The notes: generated by a model from the letters alone, not told the origin. 64,000 nucleotides of DNA from Lactobacillus kullabergensis (GCF_000967195.1 NZ_KQ033871.1:696817-760816), one strand, 5' to 3'. Counted from the stretch's first letter, positions 10,771 to 23,061 are shown. Translations and numbers: made by a program.

Positions 10771-11637
10771 TTATTCGTTTTCTTTTGTTGCTTCATGCCA
10801 GATCTTTGCAGTCGCTGGAATGCTTCCTAAATTGGTAAGGTCGTCTTTATTGACTACAATTAGATTGTTAGGTCCTTTAGCTAAATTATTAAAACTGTCC
10901 AAACTCTGATTTTTAAAGTAACCGTCACTTGCTTTAGCCAGGCTGGCTTGTAATTGATTTATTCGATATGCTTCAGCATCTGCTTCTGTTTTGACAGCTT
11001 CGGCCTTAGCCTTAGCCGTTGCAATTAAAGCATCATTTTTAGCCTTTGTGGTCAGTTCAATATTTTTAGCTTCGCCTTCAGCTTTTTCAATAGCAGCTAT
11101 TTTTTCACGATCGGCAGTTAACTGTTTGTCCATGGCTTTTTGAATTTCAGTACTAGGTAAAAGCTCATCAATGTTGACCCTAACTACACGAATGCCATAA
11201 ATATCCGTTAAATCACCGATAGCATCGGAGAGCTGACTATTTATACTACTTGTTGACCCCAAAGCATCATTTAGATCCATCCGCCCGATAATGTCTCTCA
11301 AATGACCACGAATTAGTTCAACCATTGATTTTACCGAGTCAGTATTATTGTAAAAATATTTATAGGAATCAGTTACTAGGTAATTTAGGGTTAAACTGGT
11401 AGTAATTTCTGCGTTGTCTTTGGTAATAATCGAATATTTCGAAATTTCTGCCGGAAACATTGCCAGGGAAACTTTGCGCAACCTCTGTATTACCGGAATG
11501 ATTAGCACTAAACCTGCTTTTACTGTTCTGGAATATTTTCCTAATGTTTCTATTAAACCTTCATTGTTTTGCGGGACGACCCGGCAGCACGAGAGTAATA
11601 AAAACAAAAACAGCACAACAATTATGAAAGTTTTCAT
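10771..11637 (-). CDS. SPFH/Band 7 (stomatin-like) membrane protein
   Basis: 288 residues. An N-terminal hydrophobic anchor (about 3-17) is followed by the SPFH/PHB domain (VPQNNEGLIETLGKYSRTVKAG through about residue 180) and a long Ala/Lys/Glu-rich coiled-coil tail (EKAEGEAKNIELTTKAKNDA). Such proteins assemble as membrane scaffolds or flotillin-like microdomains. A TTG four codons upstream (11649) is in frame, but GGAGG lies properly spaced before the ATG at 11637. It is encoded in the same direction as, and just downstream of, the LTA synthase gene. Confidence 0.9.
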   Translation of the reverse strand: MKTFIIVVLFLFLLLSCCRVVPQNNEGLIETLGKYSRTVKAGLVLIIPVIQRLRKVSLAMFPAEISKYSIITKDNAEITTSLTLNYLVTDSYKYFYNNTDSVKSMVELIRGHLRDIIGRMDLNDALGSTSSINSQLSDAIGDLTDIYGIRVVRVNIDELLPSTEIQKAMDKQLTADREKIAAIEKAEGEAKNIELTTKAKNDALIATAKAKAEAVKTEADAEAYRINQLQASLAKASDGYFKNQSLDSFNNLAKGPNNLIVVNKDDLTNLGSIPATAKIWHEATKENE

Positions 11638-11672
11638 TTTATCCTCCAAAATTAAAAAATTATGTTTATTTC

Positions 11673-13865
11673 TTAATTATATGACTTTTTGTGATTTTTA
11701 CTAGGCTTAGTCTGTTTTTCAATTAAATGATTGCCGGAAACAGATTCAGGAATTTTTGTGATTTCTTCTTCACGACCTTTAAGCTCTGTAGCGTCCGTTT
11801 TGTATAACTTAGTAGTAGATTTGCGCTGTTTACTTATAAGAGCAGTGGATTTATTTTTCAATTGCTGCCGGAGGCCTTCCATCTGTCTGTAATTGGTTAA
11901 ATAGTCAAATTGTGTGGGGTCAACGGGTTTAAATCCGCTAGGAGTGTAAAAACGCAATAAATTATGATTATTTAGTAAGTCGGAGTATTTAAGGGACTTT
12001 TTGCCTTCTTTTGCCAATTTTGTGATTTCATATTTTTCCTGCTCGGTAAAATTAATAATCTGCTTGCCACTTTTGCGGTCGTAAACAACGCCTTTTAAGC
12101 CTTTACCACCAATAATAACGTATTTTTGACTAACAATGGTGCCATTCCTAAAAGTAAGCCAGGGGCGATATTTTGGCGCTAGCAGATCACTGCCAAATTG
12201 AATATAATTGCGATTTGAAACTCCCAGAAGATGGAGCAAGGTCGGCAATACATCTATTTCGCCTGCGACTTCTTGCTTGATTTTTCCCTTTAAATTTTGA
12301 GCATGTATCATAAAAGGTACACGTTGCATTTGAACATTATTATAGCTATTCCATGTATCAGAACTTTCACCCACAATTGGTGCCAAAGTTTCGTTTTCAG
12401 AATTAGTTAATCCGTAATGGTCTCCATAGATCACAACCATAGTATTTTTAATCAAACCTGATTTCTTCAAGTAATTGAAAAATTCACGGATAGATTGATC
12501 CAGATAATGAGCAGTTTCAAAATAATTGTTAATTGATTTGTCTGACGTATCACTGGTTTTAAAATTCGGATCCAAGTCCTCTTCATCCATGTCAAATGGA
12601 GTATGATTTGTGACGGTAATAAATTTAGTATAAAAAGGCTGCTGCATTCTTTCTAAATATTTGATGCTTTCAGCAAACATAATTTTATCTTTGATGCCAT
12701 AGCCAATATGGTCATTTTTATCATGACTAAAGTAATTTTGGTCAAAGAAATAGTTATAACCCATATTTTTATAAACATCATCACGGTTCCAAAAAGTGCC
12801 GACATTGCCATGAAATACAGCAGAAGTGTAGTTGCAGTGTTGACGCAAAATTTGAGGAGCAGCCTGAAAAGTATTTGAGCTGCCCATGGCAGTGAATAAT
12901 GATCCGTCAGAAATACCATAGGTGCTGGTTTCCAGCATGTTTTCTGCGTCACTAGTTCGGCCAATGCCCACTTGGTGGTAAAAATTGGCAAAACTTAATG
13001 TATGTTTGTTGTGATAAAGTGAATTGAGATAGGGCGTAACTTCCTTACCGTTGATTTTTAAATCAATTAGAAACTGCTGAAAACTTTCCAAATGAATTAT
13101 TATTACATTTTTGCCTTTTTCTTTACCAAAATATTCAGTATTTACGGGTATTTTATTTTTTTTGGTGTAAGCCAAAATTTTATTTAAGTCAGCTGTATTG
13201 GCGTTTTTATTTACCTGCTCGGTTTGTTCATTTTTAACGGCGTCATAAACTGTATAGGTATCAATACCAAGATATTTAACAATGTATGAACGATCAAATG
13301 TGGTACCTAATAAACGTGGTCTCGAAGATTCGGCCAAAAAAACATTCAGCACTAAAATTAATGCACCAACTGAAGTAACAGCAAAAGGTGTAAGAAGGCC
13401 AAAGGATTTTTGATCAATTCTGATTTTGTGAGCAATTAGTAATATGATTATTATGAAAAGGTCAAGCCACAATAATAAGTCAGAAGGTTGAAGCAGTGCA
13501 ACTGCACTTTTTCCCAGACCAGGGGCAACCTTACCAGCATTTGTAATAGTCTTTACGGTAATAAAATCGGAAAATTGACGATAATAAAGAACATTCGCAA
13601 ATAACAGTCCCGAATTTGCTACATCAAGCAGGACCATTGCACAATATGAAATGACTGGCTTAGAAAAATATAATCCAACGCTCATTAGTAAAATTGCACT
13701 ACCAACAGGACTTAACCACATGATAATATGTTGATAAGGATCTGAAATACCCAAATTGAAATCATGGTAGGCTGCAAAAATGTACTTGAGCGCAAATAAC
13801 ACAACCAGAAGGCAGAAAAAGCCTATCCGAGTCTGAATGAAGTTAGTCAGATTTTTTTTATTCAA
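11673..13865 (-). CDS. ltaS: Lipoteichoic acid synthase (LtaS-type sulfatase fold)
   Basis: 730 residues. Five N-terminal membrane helices (within about 15-180) precede an extracellular sulfatase-like domain that polymerises glycerol phosphate from phosphatidylglycerol. Metal-site Glu260 (IHLESFQQF), catalytic Thr304 (GIGRTSDAEN) and the YGDH motif are all present. The start codon is TTG with GGGAGAG before it. The protein is about 80 residues longer than the S. aureus enzyme because of a basic Lys/Ser/Thr-rich tail after residue about 650, perhaps cell-wall associated. It could also be a primase-type paralogue (LtaP), which cannot be separated by eye. Confidence 0.88.
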   Translation of the reverse strand: MNKKNLTNFIQTRIGFFCLLVVLFALKYIFAAYHDFNLGISDPYQHIIMWLSPVGSAILLMSVGLYFSKPVISYCAMVLLDVANSGLLFANVLYYRQFSDFITVKTITNAGKVAPGLGKSAVALLQPSDLLLWLDLFIIIILLIAHKIRIDQKSFGLLTPFAVTSVGALILVLNVFLAESSRPRLLGTTFDRSYIVKYLGIDTYTVYDAVKNEQTEQVNKNANTADLNKILAYTKKNKIPVNTEYFGKEKGKNVIIIHLESFQQFLIDLKINGKEVTPYLNSLYHNKHTLSFANFYHQVGIGRTSDAENMLETSTYGISDGSLFTAMGSSNTFQAAPQILRQHCNYTSAVFHGNVGTFWNRDDVYKNMGYNYFFDQNYFSHDKNDHIGYGIKDKIMFAESIKYLERMQQPFYTKFITVTNHTPFDMDEEDLDPNFKTSDTSDKSINNYFETAHYLDQSIREFFNYLKKSGLIKNTMVVIYGDHYGLTNSENETLAPIVGESSDTWNSYNNVQMQRVPFMIHAQNLKGKIKQEVAGEIDVLPTLLHLLGVSNRNYIQFGSDLLAPKYRPWLTFRNGTIVSQKYVIIGGKGLKGVVYDRKSGKQIINFTEQEKYEITKLAKEGKKSLKYSDLLNNHNLLRFYTPSGFKPVDPTQFDYLTNYRQMEGLRQQLKNKSTALISKQRKSTTKLYKTDATELKGREEEITKIPESVSGNHLIEKQTKPSKNHKKSYN

Positions 13866-14007
13866 AATGAACTCTCCCTTATCAGACTATTTTAAAAGTT
13901 TCTGTCCTTTTAAACAATCTTTTCCGTTTTGTTAGACCTTTTTTAATAATTAATCGCAGAAACTTGAGTATAATTTAAATGAACTATATTTTAGGAATTG
14001 AATCAGA

Positions 14008-14634
14008 ATGATATTTTTAGGACCACTATATAACCTGCTTTCGCAACTTTACGCTACTAAAATCAATCATTTTGCTTTGATTAAGTTAATTGTACTGGCA
14101 CTGGATAAAACTATCTTTTATTTTTTGTTTTTTATGGTAATACGCTTAATCTGGCTAATGACTATTAGGAGTCGGCGTACAATTAAGTCTGAAGCGTCAG
14201 TATGGTTATTTGCTTTTTATTTAATTTTAGTGCTGATGTTAACTACTTTTCGTAATACTTATTTTCCCTGGAATCTAACACTTAATCTGCACAGACCTTT
14301 AAACGAAATAAATTTCGTCTTCTTAAGGGAAACTTGGAAAATGTATCATGCCCCCAGCAGGCTGGACTTTGTATACAATTCTTTGGGTAATATCCTGTGC
14401 TTTATTCCATTTGGATTTTTGTCGCCCTTTGTTTTTTCAAAAAAACAAACCTTTTGGCGTGTTGTTTTGGCCGGCGTCATTTTTTCGGTATTTATTGAAG
14501 GGATGCAGTTTTTATTAGAAACCGGCGTGACAGATATTGATGATGTGTTCTTTAATAGTTGTGGAACGGTAATTGGCTATTTCTGCTATTGGCTTGTAAT
14601 AATATTCAGGAGAAAGACGCGTAAAACTAACTAA
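14008..14634 (+). CDS. VanZ-like membrane protein
   Basis: 208 residues with about five membrane helices. The pattern NSLGNILCFIPFGFLSPF followed by EGMQFLLETGVTDIDDVFFNSCGTVIGY is typical of the VanZ-like family; some members alter teicoplanin tolerance, but the biochemical role is not known. It is divergent from the LTA synthase gene over 142 bp, which is consistent with a cell-envelope theme here. An AGGA ribosome binding site lies rather far (about 13 nt) before the ATG. Confidence 0.85.
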   Translation: MIFLGPLYNLLSQLYATKINHFALIKLIVLALDKTIFYFLFFMVIRLIWLMTIRSRRTIKSEASVWLFAFYLILVLMLTTFRNTYFPWNLTLNLHRPLNEINFVFLRETWKMYHAPSRLDFVYNSLGNILCFIPFGFLSPFVFSKKQTFWRVVLAGVIFSVFIEGMQFLLETGVTDIDDVFFNSCGTVIGYFCYWLVIIFRRKTRKTN

Positions 14635-14713
14635 AAGCACTGGTATTTATAAAATAAGATTGTTAAAATATTCTTGTGAAATAAATATTTAATTCAGTAA
14701 GGAGAGCGTGTTT

Positions 14714-16063
14714 ATGAGTTTAATTAAATTTGATGGTACAAAACTGACACCATTTGTTCACGATAATGAACTAAGCGAGATGCAAGCTTTAGTTAGCGTT
14801 GCCGATAAAGAACTTAGAGATGGTTCAGGTGCAGGCAATGATTTTCTGGGTTGGGTTGATTTGCCGGTTAATTATGATAAAGAGGAATTTGCCAGAATCA
14901 AAAAAGCAGCCCAAAAGATTCAAAGTGACTCTGAAGTTTTAGTTTGTATCGGTATTGGTGGTTCATATTTAGGCGCTCAAGCAGCTATTGAGTTTTTAAA
15001 TGGTGCATTTTATGGCAAGGGTAAAGAAAAATATCCTACTGTTGTCTTCTGCGGCAACTCCTTATCAGGCTCGTATTTGCATGATTTGATTGAATGGCTC
15101 GGTGACAAGGACTTTAGTGTTAATGTCATTTCTAAATCTGGTACTACTACTGAACCAGCCGTTGCTTTTCGCATTTTTAAAGATAAATTAATTGAAAAGT
15201 ATGGTGCAGATGAGGCTAAAAATAGAATTTTTGCTACAACCGATCGTGCTAAAGGCGCCTTAAAAACTGAAGCAGATGCTGAAGGTTATGAAGAATTTGT
15301 TGTGCCAGATGATATTGGTGGTCGCTACAGCGTTTTGTCAGCTGTTGGTCTGTTGCCGATTGCAGTTTCTGGTGCTGATATTGACCAATTAATGAAAGGC
15401 GCTGCTGATGCTAGAGCAGAGTATACCGATACTGATTTAAGTAACGCGACTCCTTATCAATATGCTGCTCTGCGTAATATTCTTTATCGCAAAGGCTATA
15501 CTACTGAAATTGTTGAAAACTATGAACCAACTTTAAGAATGTTCAGTGAATGGTGCAAACAATTAATGGGAGAATCAGAAGGAAAGGATAATAAAGGTAT
15601 TTGGCCGGCCAGCGCCAACTTTACGACTGATTTGCACTCATTGGGTCAATATATTCAAGAAGGTCGAAGAAATCTTTTTGAAACAGTTATTAGAGTTGAA
15701 AATCCGGCAAATGATGTCAAAATTCCTTCTGATGATCGTAATTTAGACCAGTTGAATTTCTTATCTGGTAAAAGCTTAAACTTTGTAAATGAACGTGCCT
15801 ATGAAGGAGTTGTTCTGGCCCATACTGATGGTGGTGTCCCTGTTATGACAGTTAATATTCCTGATCAAACAGAACACACTTTGGGCTACCTAATTTACTT
15901 CTTTGAACTGGCAATTGCTGTTTCTGGCTATGTTAATGGCATTAATCCGTTCAATCAACCTGGTGTTGAAGAATATAAACGGAACATGTTTGGTTTGCTT
16001 AATAAACCTGGTTATGAAGATTTACACGATGACTTAGCAAATAGATTTAAGCAGGAAAAATAA
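14714..16063 (+). CDS. pgi: Glucose-6-phosphate isomerase
   Basis: 449 residues, the short form common in Firmicutes. Interconverts glucose-6-phosphate and fructose-6-phosphate in the cytoplasm. The sugar-phosphate binding segments [15 protein letters not shown] and [15 protein letters not shown] and the downstream signature [13 protein letters not shown] are present. A GTG at 14708 is in frame, but AAGGAG is best placed for the ATG at 14714. It stands alone, followed by a terminator. Confidence 0.97.
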   Translation: MSLIKFDGTKLTPFVHDNELSEMQALVSVADKELRDGSGAGNDFLGWVDLPVNYDKEEFARIKKAAQKIQSDSEVLVCIGIGGSYLGAQAAIEFLNGAFYGKGKEKYPTVVFCGNSLSGSYLHDLIEWLGDKDFSVNVISKSGTTTEPAVAFRIFKDKLIEKYGADEAKNRIFATTDRAKGALKTEADAEGYEEFVVPDDIGGRYSVLSAVGLLPIAVSGADIDQLMKGAADARAEYTDTDLSNATPYQYAALRNILYRKGYTTEIVENYEPTLRMFSEWCKQLMGESEGKDNKGIWPASANFTTDLHSLGQYIQEGRRNLFETVIRVENPANDVKIPSDDRNLDQLNFLSGKSLNFVNERAYEGVVLAHTDGGVPVMTVNIPDQTEHTLGYLIYFFELAIAVSGYVNGINPFNQPGVEEYKRNMFGLLNKPGYEDLHDDLANRFKQEK

Positions 16064-16189
16064 TTTTTATTATTGAAATTATTTTAAAATAAGATTAAGA
16101 TAAATATATGCTTACTTTACATGAGTTATGTTTATATAAGAAAAAGACATATCATCCTGTACATTGTATTTATTCATATAACCATTATG

Positions 16190-16226
16190 GAAAGGGTAAA
16201 AGTTTTTGGCTTTTAGCCTTTTTTTA
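16190..16226 (+). terminator. Terminator after pgi
   Basis: Arms 16191-16202 and 16210-16221 pair over 12 bp with one mismatch, followed by a T run. It lies just upstream of the ribosome binding site of the next gene. Confidence 0.6.
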
Positions 16227-16244
16227 TTAAGGAGATTTAATTTT

Positions 16245-17633
16245 ATGGCAGAAAAGAAAGAAACACCAAAGCGGGTTTTGGCAATTATCAGTTGTGCTTT
16301 AATGGCTTTTGTTTCCATTTTGACAGAAACAAGTTTAAATGTTACCTTTCCCACATTGATGAAACAATTTCATATTGGTTTAGGATTAGTCCAGTGGACG
16401 ACAACAGGGTATTTACTAACAATTTCAGTGATTATGGTTGCAAGCTCATATTTGAATGAGCGCTTTTCAGCAAGACAACTGTTTTTAACTGCTGCAATTG
16501 CATTTATTGCCGGTTCAATTGTGGCTGCTTTTGCCTCTAATTTCTGGGTCTTACTCGCAGGTCGGTTGATTTCTTCAGTTGGAGCAGGATTGTCAATACC
16601 ATTAATGTTTAATATGGTTGTAGAACTAATGCCGCAAGAAAAATGGGGCTTTTATATGGGGTTGACTGGTTTAGTCATTATTCTTGCACCATCTCTAGGC
16701 CCTACATTTGGCGGCACAGTTGTTTACTATTTTGGCTGGCCATTAATTTTTGAAATTGTAGCGATAATTGCTGTGGTTATTATGATTTTGGGTTTATTCG
16801 TAATAGAACAATACCATGAGAAAAAGCATCCTAGTTTTGACTGGTTAAGTTATATTGTTATAGCCAGTGCGATGTTAATTTTTAACCTGGGTTTCAATAG
16901 AATTAGTAATGGTTTTACTGATATTGGTTTTTGGCTCAGCATGATTATCGTGGCAATCTTGGTATACACGTTTATTAAACTGTCACGCACGAGCAAAAAG
17001 AAACTAATAAACTTGAATATTTTTAAAAATAAGCCCTTCATTTTTGCTATGATATCTTATTTATTATTGCAGTTTATCAATATCGGCACCAGTTTTGCGG
17101 TACCAAATTATGTGCAAATAGTTAATCATGCCAGTTCTTTAATCGGGGGCTTGGTTTTGCTTCCCGGTTGTATTATCAGTGGTATTTTAAACCCTTGGTT
17201 TGGCCATATTTATGATAAAAAGGGTGCACCATTGCCACTACTTACTGGAACAATATTCTGCTTAACTGCTTGTTTGCTTTTTTCTTTGTTTAGTTTGAAA
17301 ATCAGTACGCTGATGGTCGGCGTTTTTTATGGCATTATGATTATTGGTCGCCAGATGGCTTTTAATAATACAATGGCTGAAGCATCGAAATTACAGCCAG
17401 AAGAATTGCATACTGATGCAACTGCTGTCTTTCAAACGGGTCAACAGTATGCTGGATCAATGGGAACAACCGTAATGGCAGCTATTATTTCATCTTGGCA
17501 AAAAAGACCTGGTAATTATGCAGCACTTACGGCACAAGGCAGTCAGGAAGCATTTTTATTTTTGACATTTGTCAGTGTGATAATTTTGCTCAGTTATTTA
17601 AACTTATTCAGACTTGAGAAGAAATTGAAATAA
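16245..17633 (+). CDS. MFS transporter, DHA2 (EmrB/LmrB-like) family
   Basis: 462 residues with about 14 hydrophobic helices, the topology of the DHA2 drug:proton antiporters. The opening helix (SILTETSLNVTFPTLMKQF), the motif QWTTTGYLLTISVIM and the helix-5 motif GLVIILAPSLGPTFGG are characteristic. An in-frame ATG exists at 16206, but AAGGAG is correctly placed for the ATG at 16245, and the upstream one would lie in the pgi terminator. Substrate unknown; multidrug or metabolite export is inferred from the family. Confidence 0.88.
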   Translation: MAEKKETPKRVLAIISCALMAFVSILTETSLNVTFPTLMKQFHIGLGLVQWTTTGYLLTISVIMVASSYLNERFSARQLFLTAAIAFIAGSIVAAFASNFWVLLAGRLISSVGAGLSIPLMFNMVVELMPQEKWGFYMGLTGLVIILAPSLGPTFGGTVVYYFGWPLIFEIVAIIAVVIMILGLFVIEQYHEKKHPSFDWLSYIVIASAMLIFNLGFNRISNGFTDIGFWLSMIIVAILVYTFIKLSRTSKKKLINLNIFKNKPFIFAMISYLLLQFINIGTSFAVPNYVQIVNHASSLIGGLVLLPGCIISGILNPWFGHIYDKKGAPLPLLTGTIFCLTACLLFSLFSLKISTLMVGVFYGIMIIGRQMAFNNTMAEASKLQPEELHTDATAVFQTGQQYAGSMGTTVMAAIISSWQKRPGNYAALTAQGSQEAFLFLTFVSVIILLSYLNLFRLEKKLK

Positions 17634-17653
17634 AATCAAAAAATAGCTATCGA

Positions 17654-17685
17654 AAGCTTCGTTACAAATGACGAAGCTTTTTTTT
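17654..17685 (+). terminator. Terminator after the DHA2 transporter
   Basis: AAGCTTCGT (17654-17662) pairs perfectly with ACGAAGCTT (17671-17679), followed by a run of Ts. Confidence 0.9.
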
Positions 17686-17745
17686 CACCTCTTTAGTGCA
17701 AATCTTTAATTTAAGCAATTTCAAAAATTTGTCATGATAGAGGTG
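17686..17745. repeat. Inverted repeat upstream of the cellobiose-type PTS operon
   Basis: CACCTCT (17686-17692) and AGAGGTG (17739-17745) form a 7-bp inverted repeat 46 bp apart, ending 30 bp before the first PTS gene. It could be a binding site for the LicR-type activator encoded at 21175, but one short repeat is weak evidence. Confidence 0.3.
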
Positions 17746-17775
17746 TAGAAAATCTATTTTAGAAAGGAAAACGTT

Positions 17776-18084
17776 ATGAGTAAGAAAGTTTTATTAATTT
17801 GTGGCTCGGGGGCATCTTCTGGCTTTATGGCCGCAAATATGCGTAAAGCCGCAAAAAAAGCAGGTTTGGATTTTAAGATTCAAGCTAGAAGTGAAGCAGA
17901 ATTATCTGATTATGCTAACGATATTGATGCATTAATGGTAGGACCTCACTTAAAAGCTGAATTTGATGCAATAAAAAGTAGAGTACCTGAAAATGTAAAA
18001 GTTATTTTGATGAAACCAGATTACTATTCAATCCTTGATGGCAAGGGTGCAATAGAGCATTTGGGAAAAGAACTAGAACAGTAG
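17776..18084 (+). CDS. celA: PTS lactose/cellobiose-family IIB
   Basis: 102 residues, full length for a free-standing IIB. Cys9 in LLICGSGASSGFM is the phosphocysteine that passes phosphate from IIA to the incoming sugar. AAAGGA precedes the ATG. First gene of an operon with IIC, IIA, a GH1 enzyme and probably a LicR-type regulator; the sugar is a beta-glucoside or similar by context. The symbol follows family usage for cellobiose-type systems. Confidence 0.92.
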   Translation: MSKKVLLICGSGASSGFMAANMRKAAKKAGLDFKIQARSEAELSDYANDIDALMVGPHLKAEFDAIKSRVPENVKVILMKPDYYSILDGKGAIEHLGKELEQ

Positions 18085-18105
18085 GATGAGAAAGGAGTTT
18101 TAAAA

Positions 18106-19344
18106 ATGAATAGCTTCATGAATTTTTTAAATAATAAGTTCGCTCCCAGAGCGCAAAAAATTGCAAATAATCAGTGGATTGTTACAATTAAAAATTCAAT
18201 ATTGGAAGTGCTGCCATTTATTTTTGTTGGTTCATTGATAACTCTATTAAATATTCCAACTAATTTTTGGAAATGGTGGCCAGACTTGTCACCAATCAGT
18301 AGTTTTACTTTTGGCTTAACCTCAGTCTTTGTTGCTTTTTTAGTACCGTTTAATTTTATGGAATTTAAGAAGATTAATAAGCAAAGAATTATAGCCGGTC
18401 TATCCTCAGTTGCACTTTTTCTGATGTTGGCCAATCCGTCTTGGGATAAGACAGGTAATATAATCTCATATCAATTTTCAGAACTAGGTGCAGGAGGCAT
18501 GTTTGTAGCTCTAATTGAAGGAATTTACGTTTCTTTAATTATGGAATTGTTTGGTAAATTTAGTTTCTTTAGTGAAGATACGTCGATGCCAGACTTTGTG
18601 ACTGCATGGTTTGATTCTATGTTGCCAGTCACGGTCGTGATTGCGACAGGATGGCTACTAACAAATATATTACATTTTAATTTTTATCAATTGATAGTGA
18701 ATATTTTTGCGCCTTTAACTACTTCACTTGATACCTGGTGGGGTTTTTCCATATTTCTTTTTTTCGAATGCTTTATCTATTCAATGGGTATATCTGGATG
18801 GGTGTTAGCAGCAATTGATCAGCCTGTAATGTTTGCTGGTATAGCCGCTAATGCTAAAGCATTTAGTTCTGGACATGCAGTTACACATATCTTTACCAGT
18901 GAACTTATTTATAGTTTTCCTTGGATTGGAGGGGTTGGTTGTACTATGCCACTAGTACTAATGATGCTATTTTTAGCGAAATCAAATCGTCTAAAAGCTC
19001 TTGGCAAAGCTAGCGTTTTACCAACTATTTTTAACATCAATGAACCAGTTGTATTCGGCACAATAGTTTGGAACCCTTATTTAATGATTCCGTTATGGAT
19101 AAATGGCATTGTTCTACCTTTAATAACTGCTTTATGGTTTAAAGCAGGTCTTTCTCCAATACCTCACTCATTAATGCAGATGTGGTATATCCCATTTCCT
19201 TTTGTCACTTGGATTGTCAGTCCAGCAGTTAGCTCTATGATTCTATTAGCAATCCTTTTTATAGTTGGCGGTTTAATTTATTATCCATTTTTCAAAGTTT
19301 ATGACAGGAATTTGGTTAAACAAGAAATTGGAAGTGAGGCTTAG
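18106..19344 (+). CDS. celB: PTS lactose/cellobiose-family IIC permease
   Basis: 412 residues with about ten membrane helices, forming the sugar channel of the system. The segment LPTIFNINEPVVFGTIVWNP is the conserved substrate-site signature of this IIC family. It lies 21 nt after the IIB gene and is followed after 2 nt by the IIA gene, so the three are co-translated. Confidence 0.92.
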   Translation: MNSFMNFLNNKFAPRAQKIANNQWIVTIKNSILEVLPFIFVGSLITLLNIPTNFWKWWPDLSPISSFTFGLTSVFVAFLVPFNFMEFKKINKQRIIAGLSSVALFLMLANPSWDKTGNIISYQFSELGAGGMFVALIEGIYVSLIMELFGKFSFFSEDTSMPDFVTAWFDSMLPVTVVIATGWLLTNILHFNFYQLIVNIFAPLTTSLDTWWGFSIFLFFECFIYSMGISGWVLAAIDQPVMFAGIAANAKAFSSGHAVTHIFTSELIYSFPWIGGVGCTMPLVLMMLFLAKSNRLKALGKASVLPTIFNINEPVVFGTIVWNPYLMIPLWINGIVLPLITALWFKAGLSPIPHSLMQMWYIPFPFVTWIVSPAVSSMILLAILFIVGGLIYYPFFKVYDRNLVKQEIGSEA

Positions 19345-19346
19345 AG

Positions 19347-21153
<1,807 letters not shown>

Positions 21154-21174
21154 AAATGAAAAAGCAAATACGAC

Positions 21175-23061
21175 ATGTCTAAGAAAAATAAATTATTGTC
21201 ATATTTACAAAACTTTCCCGGATGGCATACTTCTCAAGAATTAGCCATTCAGTTAGAACTATCAAAAAGAACAATAAAAAACTATGTTCAACAGTTTAGA
21301 GATCAAGGAATTTTGATATCATCAAGTGTTAAAGGTTACCGCCTTGAACAGTCTAGTTTAGAGAAAAAGCAAGATAATACTAAATTTAAAGTTCATAAAT
21401 TACCTGATAATAATGAAGAAAGGGTAAATTATATTATAAACGTGCTAGTTAATAGTTCTTCGTCAATAAATGTGTATGATTTAGCAAATAATCTTTTTGT
21501 CAGTGAATCAACAATTTTACAGAATTTAAAACAAGCTGATCGTGAGGTAAAAAGTTTTGGAATTAAACTAATTAGAAAAGGTGATTTTTGGAGTTTAGAG
21601 GGGAATGAACGACAAAAAAGAAGTTTGCTTAGCTCGCTCATTTATGAGGAAACTTCTGGAGTATTTATGAATAGAAATATTATTCAAGAGAATTTTCCTC
21701 AAATAAATATTCATCAATTAGAAAAATCTATATTGAAAATTTTTCATAAGCAAAACATTTATTTAAACACGTTTGAATTAAATAATTTGATACTTCATTT
21801 TGCTATTGCAATTGATCGTTGCAGTAATGGTCATAGAATAAAAAATAATAATTCTTCAAGTTCAGTGAAAAAGCAGGGGTTTGGTATGGATTTGGTTAAC
21901 AGCATTGTTGGTGATTTACAGTTGGTGTTGACAAATGCTGATTGCCAAGAACTTGCTCTTGTAATTGAAACTGATTTAGGTAATGAAAAAACAACTAAAA
22001 ATATAGTTTCAAAAGAAACACAAAAATTAGTTACTGATTTAATTTCTTATGTTTGGCAAAATTACGAAATTAATCTTGATACATATTCCTTTAAAAAGAG
22101 GTTTGCTCTTCATTTAGACAGATTAATTATGCGTTCAAGAACACAAAATATTGAACACAATCCTCTTGCCACTAATATAAAATATTCTTCACCAACGATT
22201 TATGAGTGTGCAGTTATTATGGCCAATAGAATATCTGAAAAAGCTAAAATCACGATTACCGATAGTGAAATTGGCTATATAGCTATGCACATTGGCAATG
22301 CAATGGCTGAACAAATAACCGATAAGCAAAAAATTTCAGTTGTGATAATAATACCTGAATATTATGACAATTCTCTTGTATTATTAAAAAGATTACAGAA
22401 AAAGTTCTCGGCTGAGATTGATATTAAGAAAATAATTCACGATCCCGCAAATATTAGAAGTACTCCTAATGCGATAGATTTATTGATTTCTGTTGGTTCA
22501 AATTATATTGATTCTAAAATTAGTACAGTCAATATTTCACAGTTTTTATTATCTAATGATATCCAAACTCTGCAAGTTGCAATCACATCAAGAAGACGCC
22601 AAATCAAGAGGGATCATTTTCAAGAGGAACTGCTAAAATTTTTTAGTAGTGATAACTTTATTAAAAGCAAAAAAGTAACAAATATAGATCAAGTTTTTGA
22701 AATTGTAAATGAGAAATTCTTTGAACAAGGGGTAGTTGAAAAAGACTTTAAAAAGTTGCTTAAACAACGTGAAAACTTGTCGTCTACAGCTTTTGACAAA
22801 GTAGCAATACCACATTCATTGAATATGACTGCCAGAAAAAGTCGTGGTTTTGTCGTTATTAATCCGAAAGGAATTAAGTGGAGTGATGATAATAGGGTGT
22901 ATTTAGTCATAGCTTTAGCAATTGATCCAAATAATAAACAATTATTTCGTAACGTGTTTGATGAACTGTCTGATATTATCACTAATATTGATAATGTTGT
23001 TAAACTAATAAATTCTCAAAATTATGGTGAATTTATCATTAACCTTGTAGAAATGTTATAG
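21175..23061 (+). CDS. PRD-containing PTS-regulated activator, LicR/MtlR type
   Basis: 628 residues. N-terminal helix-turn-helix domains (SQELAIQLELSKRTIKNYVQQF near 20-40 and a second near 95-125) are followed by two PTS regulation domains (about 180-290 and 300-390; His in GYIAMHIGNAM), a IIB-like domain (about 390-475) and a IIA-like domain of the mannitol/fructose type (about 490-628; His in AIPHSLN). Phosphorylation of these histidines sets activity. It follows the GH1 gene by 21 nt and most likely activates the cellobiose-type operon before it. The ribosome binding site is poor, so expression may be low. Confidence 0.88.
   Translation: MSKKNKLLSYLQNFPGWHTSQELAIQLELSKRTIKNYVQQFRDQGILISSSVKGYRLEQSSLEKKQDNTKFKVHKLPDNNEERVNYIINVLVNSSSSINVYDLANNLFVSESTILQNLKQADREVKSFGIKLIRKGDFWSLEGNERQKRSLLSSLIYEETSGVFMNRNIIQENFPQINIHQLEKSILKIFHKQNIYLNTFELNNLILHFAIAIDRCSNGHRIKNNNSSSSVKKQGFGMDLVNSIVGDLQLVLTNADCQELALVIETDLGNEKTTKNIVSKETQKLVTDLISYVWQNYEINLDTYSFKKRFALHLDRLIMRSRTQNIEHNPLATNIKYSSPTIYECAVIMANRISEKAKITITDSEIGYIAMHIGNAMAEQITDKQKISVVIIIPEYYDNSLVLLKRLQKKFSAEIDIKKIIHDPANIRSTPNAIDLLISVGSNYIDSKISTVNISQFLLSNDIQTLQVAITSRRRQIKRDHFQEELLKFFSSDNFIKSKKVTNIDQVFEIVNEKFFEQGVVEKDFKKLLKQRENLSSTAFDKVAIPHSLNMTARKSRGFVVINPKGIKWSDDNRVYLVIALAIDPNNKQLFRNVFDELSDIITNIDNVVKLINSQNYGEFIINLVEML

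Noticed and set aside
12653-12991. 112-codon frame inside the LTA synthase gene
   Set aside because: Same strand but other frame of a well-supported gene; no start signals.
21156-21182. Eight-codon ORF overlapping the LicR-type start
   Set aside because: Too short and without a good ribosome binding site; could be chance.
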